NCBI RefSeq assembly: GCF_002443155.1
Contig: NZ_CP023667.1
Span: forward strand, 2,418,001-2,482,000
From: Alcaligenes faecalis
GTDB lineage: Bacteria; Pseudomonadota; Gammaproteobacteria; Burkholderiales; Burkholderiaceae_B
DNA: 64,000 nucleotides
Direction: 5' to 3'
Position 1 is the stretch's first letter; every line of letters starts with the position of its first letter. A program made the position numbers and the translations under genes. Below the pieces are notes generated by a model, which saw nothing but the letters and a program-made list of their open reading frames with translations, made no database searches and was not told the origin of the DNA. This document shows, piece by piece, positions 38,895-47,949 of this stretch.

Positions 38895-40004
38895 TCAGCT
38901 TGTTGCTGGCGGTTTAGGTGCCTTGATACGCAATTTACGCCACATCATGAAGACCATGACCAGCAGGAAGATTGCGTGGACCAGCCACAGACCAACCTCA
39001 AAGCCCAGTTGCTCATTGCGTATCCAGCCACGCGACAGATTGATCAGGTTCATGTAGAGCAGACCCACCAAGCCCGCCACCAGAATATTGCCGGAGCGCC
39101 CCATACGGGGATTCACCGCCCCCAAGGGGATCGCCAGCAAGGCCAGATTCAAGGCAGCCAAGGGCAAGGCCAAACGCCACATGATCTGCGAGCGCGACTC
39201 GGCATTGTCATCACTGAATAACAAGGTGGTTTGGCGAGCCTTGATTTGCTGCTCGGCCCGAGCGCGGATAGTTTCAGCAGTATTGCCCGCATCACGGCTT
39301 TCCAGGCGCATGCCATAACTTTCAAAGTCCACCATGCGGAACTCGGCCTGACCCGGCTTCAGGTCGTAGCGATGGCCTTCGCTCAAAACCAGAAAGCGGT
39401 CGCCATTGGGCTGCTCTTCCATGCGAGCGCTCTGTGCAGTCACAATGCTGAGCCACTGCGGGTCGATCACGCGAGCAATCACATTACCCAGCTCGTCCCC
39501 TTCTTTTTCCGGGGAATCTGCGTAAAACACGCGGGCACCATCGTCGGACTCAATAAACTGCCCGGCGGTGACCTTGCTCAGGTCCGAGCGCTGCTCGAAA
39601 CGCTGGCGGTACTCGGCAATCTGGCGATAGGCCCAAGGCGAGGCCTGCAAGGTCAGCACGGCAATCAGGAGGGCAGTCGGCACCGCACACTGCAACACTG
39701 GGGTTATCCAGTTTTTCAAGGACAGGCCGCTGGCAAACCAGACCACCATTTCGGATTCCCGAAAGCTGCGCGTCACCGTGGTGAGCACGGCGATGAACAG
39801 GGACACGGCCAGAATAATTGGCAAGGCGGTAATACTGGAAAAGGCGGCCAGACCCAGCACCACGTCAGGACCAATCGTGCCATTGGCCGCTTCGCCTAAC
39901 AAACGCACCAGAAGTACACTAAGCCACACAATCAGCAAAGTGGACAGTACCACGCCACTGTGACTTAAGATTTCGGATACCGCAGAGCGTTTAAATAGAG
40001 ACAT
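38895..40004 (-). CDS. lptF: LPS export ABC transporter permease LptF
   Basis: Inner-membrane permease of the LptB2FG complex that pulls LPS from the membrane onto the Lpt bridge. 369 residues. Seen: three helices at each end around a periplasmic domain; the N-terminal FKRSAVSEILSHSGVVLSTL and VSLFIAVLTTVTRSFRESEMVVWFASG (coupling-helix region, split by the membrane turn), and the C-terminal PLGAVNPRMGRSGNILVAGLVGLLYMNLINL. The lptG gene that usually follows is not on the downstream side here. It is divergent from pepA with 56 bp between. Confidence 0.94.
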   Translation of the reverse strand: MSLFKRSAVSEILSHSGVVLSTLLIVWLSVLLVRLLGEAANGTIGPDVVLGLAAFSSITALPIILAVSLFIAVLTTVTRSFRESEMVVWFASGLSLKNWITPVLQCAVPTALLIAVLTLQASPWAYRQIAEYRQRFEQRSDLSKVTAGQFIESDDGARVFYADSPEKEGDELGNVIARVIDPQWLSIVTAQSARMEEQPNGDRFLVLSEGHRYDLKPGQAEFRMVDFESYGMRLESRDAGNTAETIRARAEQQIKARQTTLLFSDDNAESRSQIMWRLALPLAALNLALLAIPLGAVNPRMGRSGNILVAGLVGLLYMNLINLSRGWIRNEQLGFEVGLWLVHAIFLLVMVFMMWRKLRIKAPKPPATS

Positions 40005-40060
40005 ATGAGAATTTGCGAGATAATCGCAGGTACGATTTGCGACACACTGAGGATAGTTGA

Positions 40061-41554
40061 ATGGAATTTAGCACACAGACATCCGCTTCTTTGCACCAAA
40101 TTAAGACAGCCGCGCTAGGCGTAGGCGTCTTTGCCGAGGGCATTCTAAGCCCCGCAGCGGAACTTATCGACCGCGCCAGCAACGGAGCTGTGAGCGCTGC
40201 TGTCAAAGCCGAGTTTAAAGGCAAGCCCAATACCCACCTGGTGCTGCGCAATCTGCCTGGCGTCAAGGCCGAACGCGTTATTTTAGTCGGCTTAGGCGCT
40301 CAAGAGGAATACAAAGCAGCAACTCATACGCAAGCCCAGGCCTGCCTTGCTTCTTACTGCCTGAAAGCAGACCTGAAAGAAGCCGTTTCGGCGCTGTCCA
40401 GCATCGATTGCAAAGGCACCACCTTGCGCAGCCGCGCTCAGGATGCTGCCGTGGCTGTTTGCCGCGCCAGCTACCGCTACACCGCCACGTTCAGCAAGCC
40501 CGAACCTGCTCCCCAGCTGAGCCAGTTCCTGCTGTGGACGGCCCGCACTCAGGCCAGCGAAGCCAAGGCCGGTCTGGAGCAAGGTCAGGCCATTGGTAAC
40601 GGTGTGAACCTGACCCGCTTGCTGGCTGACCTGCCCGGCAATATCTGCACCCCCACCTATTTGGGCAAGACGGCAAAACAGTTGGCCAAGGAATTCAAGA
40701 CGCTGAAAGCCGAAGTGCTGGAGCGCAAGCAGATTGAAGCCTTGAAGATGGGCTCGTTCCTGTCGGTGGCCAAAGGCTCGGATGAACCCCCAGCGTTCAT
40801 CGTGCTGCGCCACACTCCCAGCACCAAGACCAAGCACGAGGACGGCCCTATCGTCCTGGTGGGTAAAGGCCTGACGTTTGACTCGGGCGGTATCTCCATC
40901 AAGCCAGCCGGCAATATGGACGAGATGAAGTACGACATGGGCGGTGCTGCCAGCGTTCTGGGCACCATGCGCGCCATTGCCGAACTGAACATCGATCGCG
41001 AAGTGATCGCTGTGGTGGCTTCTTGCGAAAACATGCCTAGCGGGCGCGCCAACAAACCGGGCGACGTCGTAACCAGCATGTCCGGCCAGACTATCGAAAT
41101 CCTGAACACGGATGCCGAAGGCCGTCTGGTTCTGTGCGATGCTCTGACCTACGTCGAACGCTTCAAACCCGCTGCCGTCATCGATATGGCCACCCTGACC
41201 GGCGCTTGCGTGGTCGCTCTGGGCCACGTCAACACCGGTCTGTTCTCGACTGACGACGACCTGGCCGACGAGCTGATGCAAGCTGGCAAGCAGACAGGTG
41301 ACACTGCCTGGCGCATGCCCATGGACGACGCCTACCAGGAGCAACTGCGCTCGAACTTTGCTGACATGGCCAATATTGGTGGCCCACCAGCCGGTTCGGT
41401 AACCGCCGCTTGCTTCCTGTCCCGCTTTACCAAAGCGTACCGCTGGGCTCACCTGGACATCGCTGGCACCGCCTGGCGCAGTGGCAAGGACAAAGGCGCC
41501 ACAGGCCGTCCCGTGCCTTTGCTGGTTCAGTACCTGCTCAATCAGTGTCGCTAA
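40061..41554 (+). CDS. pepA: Leucyl aminopeptidase (M17)
   Basis: Two-metal cytoplasmic aminopeptidase, hexameric in the family; in E. coli also a DNA-binding cofactor. 497 residues. Seen: [29 protein letters not shown] (metal ligands, two pieces) and the M17 signature [16 protein letters not shown]; the substrate-site region GQTIEIL precedes it. pepA-holC with divergent lptF is a conserved proteobacterial arrangement. The holC start is 2 nt after its stop. Confidence 0.97.
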   Translation: MEFSTQTSASLHQIKTAALGVGVFAEGILSPAAELIDRASNGAVSAAVKAEFKGKPNTHLVLRNLPGVKAERVILVGLGAQEEYKAATHTQAQACLASYCLKADLKEAVSALSSIDCKGTTLRSRAQDAAVAVCRASYRYTATFSKPEPAPQLSQFLLWTARTQASEAKAGLEQGQAIGNGVNLTRLLADLPGNICTPTYLGKTAKQLAKEFKTLKAEVLERKQIEALKMGSFLSVAKGSDEPPAFIVLRHTPSTKTKHEDGPIVLVGKGLTFDSGGISIKPAGNMDEMKYDMGGAASVLGTMRAIAELNIDREVIAVVASCENMPSGRANKPGDVVTSMSGQTIEILNTDAEGRLVLCDALTYVERFKPAAVIDMATLTGACVVALGHVNTGLFSTDDDLADELMQAGKQTGDTAWRMPMDDAYQEQLRSNFADMANIGGPPAGSVTAACFLSRFTKAYRWAHLDIAGTAWRSGKDKGATGRPVPLLVQYLLNQCR

Positions 41555-41556
41555 GC

Positions 41557-41979
41557 ATGACACGCGTCGATTTCGCTTTCGGCGCGCCAGATCGCTTGCG
41601 CATGGCCTGCGAGGTCGTGCGCAAGCACTACGAGGCGGGCCGTCAGGTGGTGGTGTATCTTTCCGATGCCCGCCAGCTGGCTCGTTTCGACCGTCTGCTC
41701 TGGGGGTTTGAATCCACGGCGTTTGTGCCGCATGTGGGTGTGGAAGACCCCCTGGCGGCCACCACCCCCGTCTTGTTGACCAGTGCCGCCCCCGTGCCCT
41801 CTGGTGAGCAAAGCTGGCTATTGAATCTGGATGCCCAATGCCCGCCCGGTTTTGAACAATTCCCGCGTATCTTGGAAATTGTGTCCGAACGGGAAGCCGA
41901 CCGTACCCAGGCTCGCGAACGCTGGCGTGTGTACCAGACACAGGGCTGTCAGGTGCATGCCCATAAACTGGGTGCTTGA
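41557..41979 (+). CDS. holC: DNA polymerase III subunit chi
   Basis: Chi subunit of the replicase, binding psi and SSB. 140 residues. Seen: MTRVDFAFGAPDRLRMACEVV, QVVVYLSDARQLARFDRLLWGF, FVPHVGVEDPLAATTPVLL and QFPRILEIVSEREADRTQARERWRVYQTQG. Directly behind pepA (2-nt gap). The longer frame reaching back into pepA is not used. Confidence 0.92.
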   Translation: MTRVDFAFGAPDRLRMACEVVRKHYEAGRQVVVYLSDARQLARFDRLLWGFESTAFVPHVGVEDPLAATTPVLLTSAAPVPSGEQSWLLNLDAQCPPGFEQFPRILEIVSEREADRTQARERWRVYQTQGCQVHAHKLGA

Positions 41980-42060
41980 ATAATAAAGAAGATTCTTGAT
42001 TATTCAGGTAGTTGTCAGTTATTCTTGACCACTGATCTCTCTGTATTCTAAGGACTCATC

Positions 42061-42771
42061 ATGAGCGAATTTCGTCAATCAAGCTTGCCTGAGCATAACG
42101 GCACCCTGGGCGCCCAGTCGCTGATTGCTCGCAATCGCGTCCTGCGCAACACCTACTGGCTGCTGGCCCTGTCCATGATTCCCACCGTGTTGGGAGCCTT
42201 GCTGGGCCTGTCCTCCGGCATTAACCGGGTTATGGGCGCCAGCCCAGGCCTGAGCGCCATTGTTTTCCTGGTCGGTGCCTTTGGCCTGATGTTCCTGGTC
42301 GAAAAGAACAAGAACAGCTCGCTGGGTGTCGCCCTGCTGATGGCTTTCACCTTCTTCATGGGCATCATGTTGTCCCGCCTGCTGGGCTTTGTCCTGGGCA
42401 TGGGTAATGGCGCACAACTGATCATGCTGGCCTTTGGCGGTACCGCCGCGGTCTTTGGCGCGATGGCAACCATTGCCAGCACCACCAAACGTGATTTCTC
42501 CGGCATGCAGAAATTCCTGTTTGTCGGCGCCGTCATCTTGCTGGTTGCGGCCCTGGCCAACATCTTCCTGCAGCTGCCTGCGCTGATGCTGACCATCTCC
42601 GTGATGGCTATCGGTATCTTCTCGGCCTTCTTGCTGGTTGACCTGCAGCGCGTCATCAACGGCGGTGAAACCAACTACGTGTCGGCCACCCTGGCAATCT
42701 ACCTGGACGTCTACAACATTTTCAGCAACCTGCTGATGCTTTTGGGCGTGCTGGGCGGTAACCGCGAATAA
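42061..42771 (+). CDS. Bax inhibitor-1/YccA family membrane protein
   Basis: 236 residues, seven predicted membrane helices. Seen: NTYWLLALSMIPTVLGALLG in helix 1, ALLMAFTFFMGIMLSRLL, the helix with TAAVFGAMATIAS followed by TTKRDFSGMQKFLF, and the C-terminal VDLQRVINGGETNYVSATLAIYLDVYNIF (split across the last helix). This is the family of E. coli YccA, which modulates FtsH; related bacterial proteins act as pH-gated calcium leaks. Target here unknown. Alone between two terminator-like elements. Confidence 0.92.
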   Translation: MSEFRQSSLPEHNGTLGAQSLIARNRVLRNTYWLLALSMIPTVLGALLGLSSGINRVMGASPGLSAIVFLVGAFGLMFLVEKNKNSSLGVALLMAFTFFMGIMLSRLLGFVLGMGNGAQLIMLAFGGTAAVFGAMATIASTTKRDFSGMQKFLFVGAVILLVAALANIFLQLPALMLTISVMAIGIFSAFLLVDLQRVINGGETNYVSATLAIYLDVYNIFSNLLMLLGVLGGNRE

Positions 42772-42792
42772 GATCGCGACCCCGCACTCCCC

Positions 42793-42821
42793 AAGCCCCC
42801 TTTTCGAAGGGGGCTTTTTTT
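42793..42821 (+). terminator. Intrinsic terminator after the Bax-inhibitor gene
   Basis: Stem AAGCCCCCTT / AAGGGGGCTT (42793-42802 with 42807-42816) closed by a TTCG tetraloop, then a T-run to 42821. Confidence 0.93.
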
Positions 42822-43038
42822 ATTGCCCACACGTTCAAGCACATTGGCTTGAAAACCCGCTCATGCCCCTCATCTGCTTGATCTTGCCCTTACGCTTAGG
42901 GAGCTTTGAAGCGACCCTGTCAGACCTGGCTAAAGGTTGGATGAATCACCCTGACGAAGCGCCCTGTTTTTCGTGTCCAGGATCAGACGCGCGGGTATAG
43001 TAAACCTTATAGAAAAATTTCCCCTCTGGAGAACACTG

Positions 43039-43968
43039 GTGGCAGTCTTTGAAACTCAACATATTGTCGATAATCTGCGCGGGGCCCGCGAAGAATGGCG
43101 ACAGGCGCATCAACGCTTGAACGAGCTTGAAGGTCAGGAATTTCCGTCAGTACAAGCCTTGATTCAAGTCACCGAGCAGCTCAAAGGCATCTTGTTTCCG
43201 ATGCGCCTGGGCAGCCCGGAACTGCGTCGCGAGTACGAAGATCACTTTGTCGGCCACCACCTGGGCCAGGCGCTGAACACTCTGCTGCAACAAGCCCGTA
43301 TCGAGCTGCAACGCGCCGCTTTGCTGCGTGGCGACAAGCACGACCGTGAAACCATTGAAGAGCAGGCCCACAAAGCCATTCAGGCCTTTGCCAACAAGCT
43401 GCCTGACTTGCGCCGCACCCTGGATCTGGACGTGGTTGCTGCCTATCAAGGCGATCCGGCAGCCCGCAACGTCGACGAAGTGCTCTTGTGCTATCCAGGC
43501 CTGCTGGCCATGATTCACCACCGCATCGCCCACGCCCTGACCAATCTGGGCCTGCCACTGACAGCGCGCATCATTGCGGAACTGGCCCATAGCCAGACCG
43601 GTATTGATATTCACCCCGGCGCGCAGATTGATCATTCCTGTTTCATCGACCACGGCACCGGCGTTGTGATTGGCGAGACCGCCATCATCGGCAAGCGGGT
43701 TCGTATTTATCAGGCTGTCACCCTGGGCGCCAAGCGCTTCAGCAAGGACGAGAAAGGCTTGCTGCTCAAGGGCCAGGCCCGTCACCCGATTGTGGAAGAC
43801 GATGTGGTCATTTACGCTGGCGCCACAATTCTGGGCCGCGTCACGCTGGGTGCCGGCTCCACGATTGGCGGGAATGTCTGGATTACGGAAGACGTACCAG
43901 CAGGTTGTTCGGTGACCCAGGCAAATTTGTTGCGCAATCAACCCGACTGCCCGGAAAAACTGCGCTAA
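43039..43968 (+). CDS. Serine O-acetyltransferase (EpsC-type)
   Basis: First step of cysteine synthesis, acetylating serine. 309 residues, the longer EpsC-like form with a helical N-terminus and a left-handed beta-helix C-terminus. Seen: TGIDIHPGAQIDHSCFIDHGTGVVIGETAIIG (split by hexapeptide turns), VTLGAKRFSKDEKG, and AGATILGRVTLGAGSTIGGNVWI. The start is a GTG at 43039 with GGAG seven nt upstream, giving (M)AVFETQHIVDNLRG; the longer frame to 42973 lacks a site. The cysE label is possible but I leave it open. Its product feeds the CysB-type regulator further up the window. Confidence 0.92.
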   Translation: MAVFETQHIVDNLRGAREEWRQAHQRLNELEGQEFPSVQALIQVTEQLKGILFPMRLGSPELRREYEDHFVGHHLGQALNTLLQQARIELQRAALLRGDKHDRETIEEQAHKAIQAFANKLPDLRRTLDLDVVAAYQGDPAARNVDEVLLCYPGLLAMIHHRIAHALTNLGLPLTARIIAELAHSQTGIDIHPGAQIDHSCFIDHGTGVVIGETAIIGKRVRIYQAVTLGAKRFSKDEKGLLLKGQARHPIVEDDVVIYAGATILGRVTLGAGSTIGGNVWITEDVPAGCSVTQANLLRNQPDCPEKLR

Positions 43969-44040
43969 GCAGTCTGCTTGTATCACGCGGGACCAAGTCC
44001 GGTAACGCCCGGACTCTCTCCTCCAGCGGTTCTCCGTAGT

Positions 44041-44117
44041 AAAAACAACGACTCCTGATATACCCTCTCGAAAATTGGATAACCATCCAAGCTCTTGGGG
44101 GCATGACAGGAGTCGTT
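44041..44117 (-). terminator. Composite hairpin between epsC and rarD (terminator or small structured RNA)
   Basis: Outer 11-bp perfect stem AACGACTCCTG / CAGGAGTCGTT (44047-44057 with 44107-44117). Just inside, ATACCC can pair with GGGGCAT with a mismatch. An apical hairpin TTGGAT-AACC-ATCCAA lies at 44075-44090. On the minus strand the outer stem is followed by GTTTTT, so it can terminate the rarD transcript; the large apex is unusual for a plain terminator. Confidence 0.55.
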
Positions 44118-44211
44118 TTCCATTGGAGCTCTGCTTCTCTCAAGACGCTCCCAGAATGTCTTTGCAGATGCAAGCTGCGCTTTGGCACTGACAGGTACTG
44201 ACAAGCAGAAT

Positions 44212-45117
44212 TTACGCCTTGGGAGGCGGCACAGGCGGTCCCGGCCGCCACATCTTGATAAAACCTTCCAAAGCCATCAAGGCAATGGCAATCCAGATCG
44301 GAATATAGGTCCACCACTGACTCGCACTCATGGGCTCGTCCAGCAGCAAATACGCCACCCAGAACAGGAGCACCGGCTCCACATAGCCCAAGATACCAAA
44401 CAAGGCCAAAGGCAGCTGACGGCTGGCAGACAGATAGCTGACCAGCGCAACCGAGCTGATCAGGCCCAAGACCGGGACCTGCCAAATCAAGCGAGGCTGA
44501 TCCGCGAACAGGCCCCACATCTGCGTATCTTGAACAAAGAGCAGCCAGCAAGCAGGCAGGAACAAGAAGCTCAGATCAAACCAGAGTGAGGCCAGCGAAC
44601 CCAGACGCAGGTAACGGCGCAGCATGAAATAAGGCGGATAGCCCACAACCACCACCGCTGTCGCCCAGGACACGCTGCCCACGCGGAATAGCTCGTGCAA
44701 CACACCCAAGCCGGCCAATGCCACAGCGATCCACTGAATGGTGCTCAATCTGTCTTTGTAGATCACCCGACCGACCAGCACCATCATCAACGGCAACAGG
44801 AAGTAGCCCAAGGACACGTCCAGCGCCATCTGGTGCAAAGGTGCCCAGACAAAAATCCAGAGCTGCACCCCCACCAGCGCCGCAGCCAGCAGGAGCAAGG
44901 CAAAATAGCGCCAATTACCGGGCCAGTGGCGTAGAACCCAACGTACCTCCCGCCAGCGTCGTGCGCGAGTGATCACCAAAGCCAAGGCAGGCAAGCCCAG
45001 CACAATGCGCCAGGCAAAAATCTGCTCACCACTGAGCGGGTGCAAGACGGTGGCGTAGTAGTACAGGCAAGCGAATAACGCTGAGGCCAGAACCGACAGC
45101 AAAACACCTTGCTTCAT
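44212..45117 (-). CDS. rarD: RarD-type EamA transporter
   Basis: 301 residues, ten predicted helices, DMT superfamily. Seen: LLSVLASALFACLYYYATVLHPLSGEQIFAWRIV (RarD-type start, in two parts), YVEPVLLFWVAYLLLDEPMSASQW and the long insert of RarD proteins (VSLGYFLLPLMMVLVGRVIYKDRL). RarD was named for chloramphenicol resistance, but its physiological substrate is not settled. Its start overlaps the PIN gene stop by 4 bp, so it is the last gene of the lepA-to-rarD operon. Confidence 0.85.
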   Translation of the reverse strand: MKQGVLLSVLASALFACLYYYATVLHPLSGEQIFAWRIVLGLPALALVITRARRWREVRWVLRHWPGNWRYFALLLLAAALVGVQLWIFVWAPLHQMALDVSLGYFLLPLMMVLVGRVIYKDRLSTIQWIAVALAGLGVLHELFRVGSVSWATAVVVVGYPPYFMLRRYLRLGSLASLWFDLSFLFLPACWLLFVQDTQMWGLFADQPRLIWQVPVLGLISSVALVSYLSASRQLPLALFGILGYVEPVLLFWVAYLLLDEPMSASQWWTYIPIWIAIALMALEGFIKMWRPGPPVPPPKA

Positions 45118-45719
45118 GAGTGCGCCTCGTCCATTTTCTGACGCCGCAAATAAGCCTGCCCCACACTGAACAGACGATCACGCTTTAACAAGGTATGTGT
45201 ATCCAGTGCCTGCGCTTCGGGCGTCAGCATCAAAGCGGGCAAACCATCCAGCAAACGCTGCATCAAGTCCGGGTGCGCGGCCATGTACGAACCCAAAAGC
45301 TGATCCGGCTCCCACAGGCTGATCCCCAGGCGACGCAGCTCGGAACGATTGAAGTCTTTCAGATTGCGGGTCAGGATGCCGACTGGCTGATCAGGATAAC
45401 GCTGCTGTGCCAATCGGGCGGTGGCGATCACATGCCAGTCCTTGGCATCGGAGTAGCGCAAATTCTTCTTGAACTCGCTGCTATCGCCTAAATCGGCGTC
45501 GGGGTAACGCTGTTGCAGCGCCTCCCACTGCTCCTCGATAGAGGTGGGCATGACCTTCCACAACCTGCCCGCATTGCGACGCCACTCGTCCCCAATCACC
45601 GGACTCCAGACAGGTTTGAACACCTGCTCGTCAGCCAGGGCCAGGAGCAAGCGGCGCAGTACGTTGGAAATCAGTACGCAGGTATCCAATACCAGCACGG
45701 AAGGAAGAGGGACGGCCAT
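45114..45719 (-). CDS. PIN-domain protein
   Basis: 201 residues with an N-terminal PIN (metal-dependent RNase) fold. Seen: the first acidic site in VLVLDTCVLISNVLRRL, Glu in VIGDEWRRN, and two later Asp candidates in YSDAKDWHVIATARLA and LTRNLKDFNRSEL. About 60 further residues follow the PIN fold (LPALMLTPEAQALDTHTLL). No antitoxin-type small gene is next to it, so it does not look like a VapBC pair. It sits between recO (1-nt gap) and rarD (4-bp overlap), which ties it to the DNA repair/ribosome operon. Target unknown. Confidence 0.82.
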   Translation of the reverse strand: MAVPLPSVLVLDTCVLISNVLRRLLLALADEQVFKPVWSPVIGDEWRRNAGRLWKVMPTSIEEQWEALQQRYPDADLGDSSEFKKNLRYSDAKDWHVIATARLAQQRYPDQPVGILTRNLKDFNRSELRRLGISLWEPDQLLGSYMAAHPDLMQRLLDGLPALMLTPEAQALDTHTLLKRDRLFSVGQAYLRRQKMDEAHS

Positions 45720-45720
45720 A

Positions 45721-46311
45721 TCAATAGCGTTGCAGCTGGATGAGAACAGAGCGGGTATGCAAGGGGCGACCCAGCAAGCTGTTCAGGCGTTCGCGCAAGC
45801 GTATGCGCAACTCCGGCTCGCCGACAGGATCGTCAAAGTCCGGCGTGGCTTCATCAAAGCCATAGCCGGTTTCGGTCAGCAGCACCCACTCAAAGCGCCG
45901 CAAGGCCCCCGCCACGGGTGGACGAGGAATCTGTGCCAAGTGCACCAGAGCTTCTTCGTAGGCATCGAACAGAACAGGGTGCGGGTCTTCACGCGGCAAC
46001 AAACGAATCAATAATTCGTTCATGTACCAGGCCGACATCAGGGCACGACCTTTCAAGGGGCGAATCCCGGCGCAGTCCGCCCGCGTCAGCGTCTTGACTT
46101 CATTCTTGCCCGACCAGGCCAATAACAAAGGTTGAAACACAGACAAAGCAGGCCGCAAAATGGAATGCGGCCTTTTGGCGCCTTTCGCGACCAGGGGCAC
46201 CAGCCCGTGGTTACGCGTAAAGGCATGACAGATCAGGGACGTTTCACGCCAGGCACTGGTGTGCAGGATATAGCCCGCTTCGTCCTGAAAGCGATGACGG
46301 GGATTACTCAT
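45721..46311 (-). CDS. recO: DNA repair protein RecO, short form
   Basis: RecO helps RecFOR load RecA on gapped DNA. 196 residues; E. coli RecO is 242. Seen: the N-terminal OB-fold (DEAGYILHTSAWRETSLI, HGLVPLVAKGAKRPHS, FQPLLLAWSGKNEVKTL), then LLIRLLPREDPHPVLFDAYEEAL and FEWVLLTETGYGFD. After that the usual segment of roughly 40 residues (the zinc-finger or equivalent loop of longer RecO proteins) is missing and the protein goes directly to the last helix LRERLNSLLGRPLHTRSVLIQLQ. Start is the ATG at 46311, overlapping the era stop by 8 bp. Confidence 0.88.
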   Translation of the reverse strand: MSNPRHRFQDEAGYILHTSAWRETSLICHAFTRNHGLVPLVAKGAKRPHSILRPALSVFQPLLLAWSGKNEVKTLTRADCAGIRPLKGRALMSAWYMNELLIRLLPREDPHPVLFDAYEEALVHLAQIPRPPVAGALRRFEWVLLTETGYGFDEATPDFDDPVGEPELRIRLRERLNSLLGRPLHTRSVLIQLQRY

Positions 46312-47194
46312 ACCCCAGGTCGCGCAGGACCGCTTCACGATCGGACCAGCCCTTGCGCACCTTGATGTACACATCCAGGAACACGGGCTTGTCGATCAGC
46401 TTGGCAATATCTTGGCGAGCTTCCGTAGCAATGCGCTTCATGTGCATGCCACCCGCTCCCAACAGAATCGGACGGTGGCTTTCACGTTCTACGACCACGC
46501 AGGCCGAAATACGGGCGCCCTGCTCGTTCTCGTCCCACTGCTCGATGACCACGGTACAACCGTAAGGCAGTTCGTCACCGACCAGGCGGAAGATCTTCTC
46601 GCGCAGCAGCTCCGAGGTAATGAAGCGCACCGAGCGGTCGGTAATGGTGTCTGCGTCGAACATGGCCTCACCTTCAGGCAGGCGGGAGGCAATCTCGTTC
46701 AGCAAAGGATCCAGCTGCAGGCGCTTGGCTGCACTGACCGGAATCACGGCACCATAGTCGAATTCCTGCGACAGGCGGGCGATATAGGGCAGCAAGTCGT
46801 TCTTGCTCTTTAAGGCATCAACCTTGTTGATGACCAGAATGGTCTTGCCACCTTTAGGCAGCATGGGCAGCAGCTCGGCGTCCGAAGCGGACCACTTGCC
46901 GGCTTCGACCACGTGCACCACCACGTCCACGTCGGCCAGGGCCTGAGTCACGACACGGTTCATCATGCGGTTCATGGCCCCACCGTGCTTGGTCTGAAAG
47001 CCAGGAGTGTCCACAAATACCATTTGATCGTGGTCACGCGTCAGCACGCTGTTGATGCGGTGGCGCGTGGTCTGCGCCTTGCGCGATACGATCGAAATCT
47101 TGCTGCCGATCAGGGCATTGGCCAGCGTGGACTTGCCGACGTTCGGTCGTCCGACAATAGCCACGAAGCCGCAACGAAAAGGGGTCTCTGTCAT
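46304..47194 (-). CDS. era: GTPase Era
   Basis: Essential GTPase that binds the 3' end of 16S rRNA during 30S maturation. 296 residues. Seen: G1 [13 protein letters not shown]3 VDTPGFQ, G4 VINKVDAL, and a KH domain with [24 protein letters not shown] and [23 protein letters not shown] (split by the GxxG-like turn GAGGMHMK). Its ATG overlaps the rnc stop by 4 bp, as in other proteobacteria. Confidence 0.98.
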   Translation of the reverse strand: MTETPFRCGFVAIVGRPNVGKSTLANALIGSKISIVSRKAQTTRHRINSVLTRDHDQMVFVDTPGFQTKHGGAMNRMMNRVVTQALADVDVVVHVVEAGKWSASDAELLPMLPKGGKTILVINKVDALKSKNDLLPYIARLSQEFDYGAVIPVSAAKRLQLDPLLNEIASRLPEGEAMFDADTITDRSVRFITSELLREKIFRLVGDELPYGCTVVIEQWDENEQGARISACVVVERESHRPILLGAGGMHMKRIATEARQDIAKLIDKPVFLDVYIKVRKGWSDREAVLRDLGYE

Positions 47195-47949
47195 TCTGTT
47201 TCCTGCGACACGGCCACGGGCAATGTCAATTGTGAGGGGCGACGATGGCGACTGGCGCGCGTCGTCTTGGCTGGAAATTCAGCTTCTAAAATAGCAATGG
47301 CCTGCGTTGCGGCGGCTTGCTCAGCAGCACGACGGCTGCTGCCACTGGCACGGACATGGATATTGAGCTTGGCGATCGTGCATTCGATATCGAAGAGCTG
47401 ATCGTGGGCTGCGCCATGTGTGGCCACCACGGTGTACACCGGCAAATCCAGCTTGCGACCTTGCAGCAGCTCCTGCAGCAAGGTTTTGGGATCTTTCCCC
47501 AATGTCTTGGGGTCCACATCCACCAGCATGGGTTCATACAGCTGGGTGATGACGGTTTGGGCTTGCGTAAAGCCCGCGTCCAGAAAGACAGCGCCAAAAA
47601 TCGCTTCCAGCGCATCCGCCAGAATGGAAGGACGGCGGAAACCACCGCTTTTCAGCTCCCCTTCCCCCAGACGCAAATAATCCGACAAACCCAGACGGGT
47701 TGCGATTTCAGCCAGAGCAGCCTGTTTGACCAGATTCGCCCGCAGGCGCGACAAGTCACCTTCATCAATGCGTTGAAAGCGGTCGAACAACAAGGCCGCA
47801 ACCGTGAAGTTCAAGACCGAATCCCCCAGGAACTCCAGCCGCTCGTTATGACGCGCGCTGTGGCTACGATGGGTCAAGGCCTGCTCAAGCAGGCCTGTGT
47901 CTTTAAAGGAGTAGCCGATAGCGGCTTCAAGCAGAGCAAGACGTTTCAT
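47191..47949 (-). CDS. rnc: Ribonuclease III
   Basis: Double-strand RNA endonuclease for rRNA processing and mRNA decay. 252 residues. Seen: catalytic signature [37 protein letters not shown] with the other metal ligands, and a C-terminal dsRNA-binding domain ([40 protein letters not shown]). A basic tail of about 25 residues ([12 protein letters not shown]) extends beyond the domain. Its start shares one base with the lepB stop. Confidence 0.98.
   Translation of the reverse strand: MKRLALLEAAIGYSFKDTGLLEQALTHRSHSARHNERLEFLGDSVLNFTVAALLFDRFQRIDEGDLSRLRANLVKQAALAEIATRLGLSDYLRLGEGELKSGGFRRPSILADALEAIFGAVFLDAGFTQAQTVITQLYEPMLVDVDPKTLGKDPKTLLQELLQGRKLDLPVYTVVATHGAAHDQLFDIECTIAKLNIHVRASGSSRRAAEQAAATQAIAILEAEFPAKTTRASRHRRPSQLTLPVAVSQETE

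Noticed and set aside
40292..41941. 549-codon frame antisense to pepA and holC
   Set aside because: It spans two well-recognised genes on the other strand and has no family features.
45114..45719. VapC-type toxin of a toxin-antitoxin pair
   Set aside because: No small antitoxin gene is next to it; both neighbours are recognised housekeeping or transport genes.
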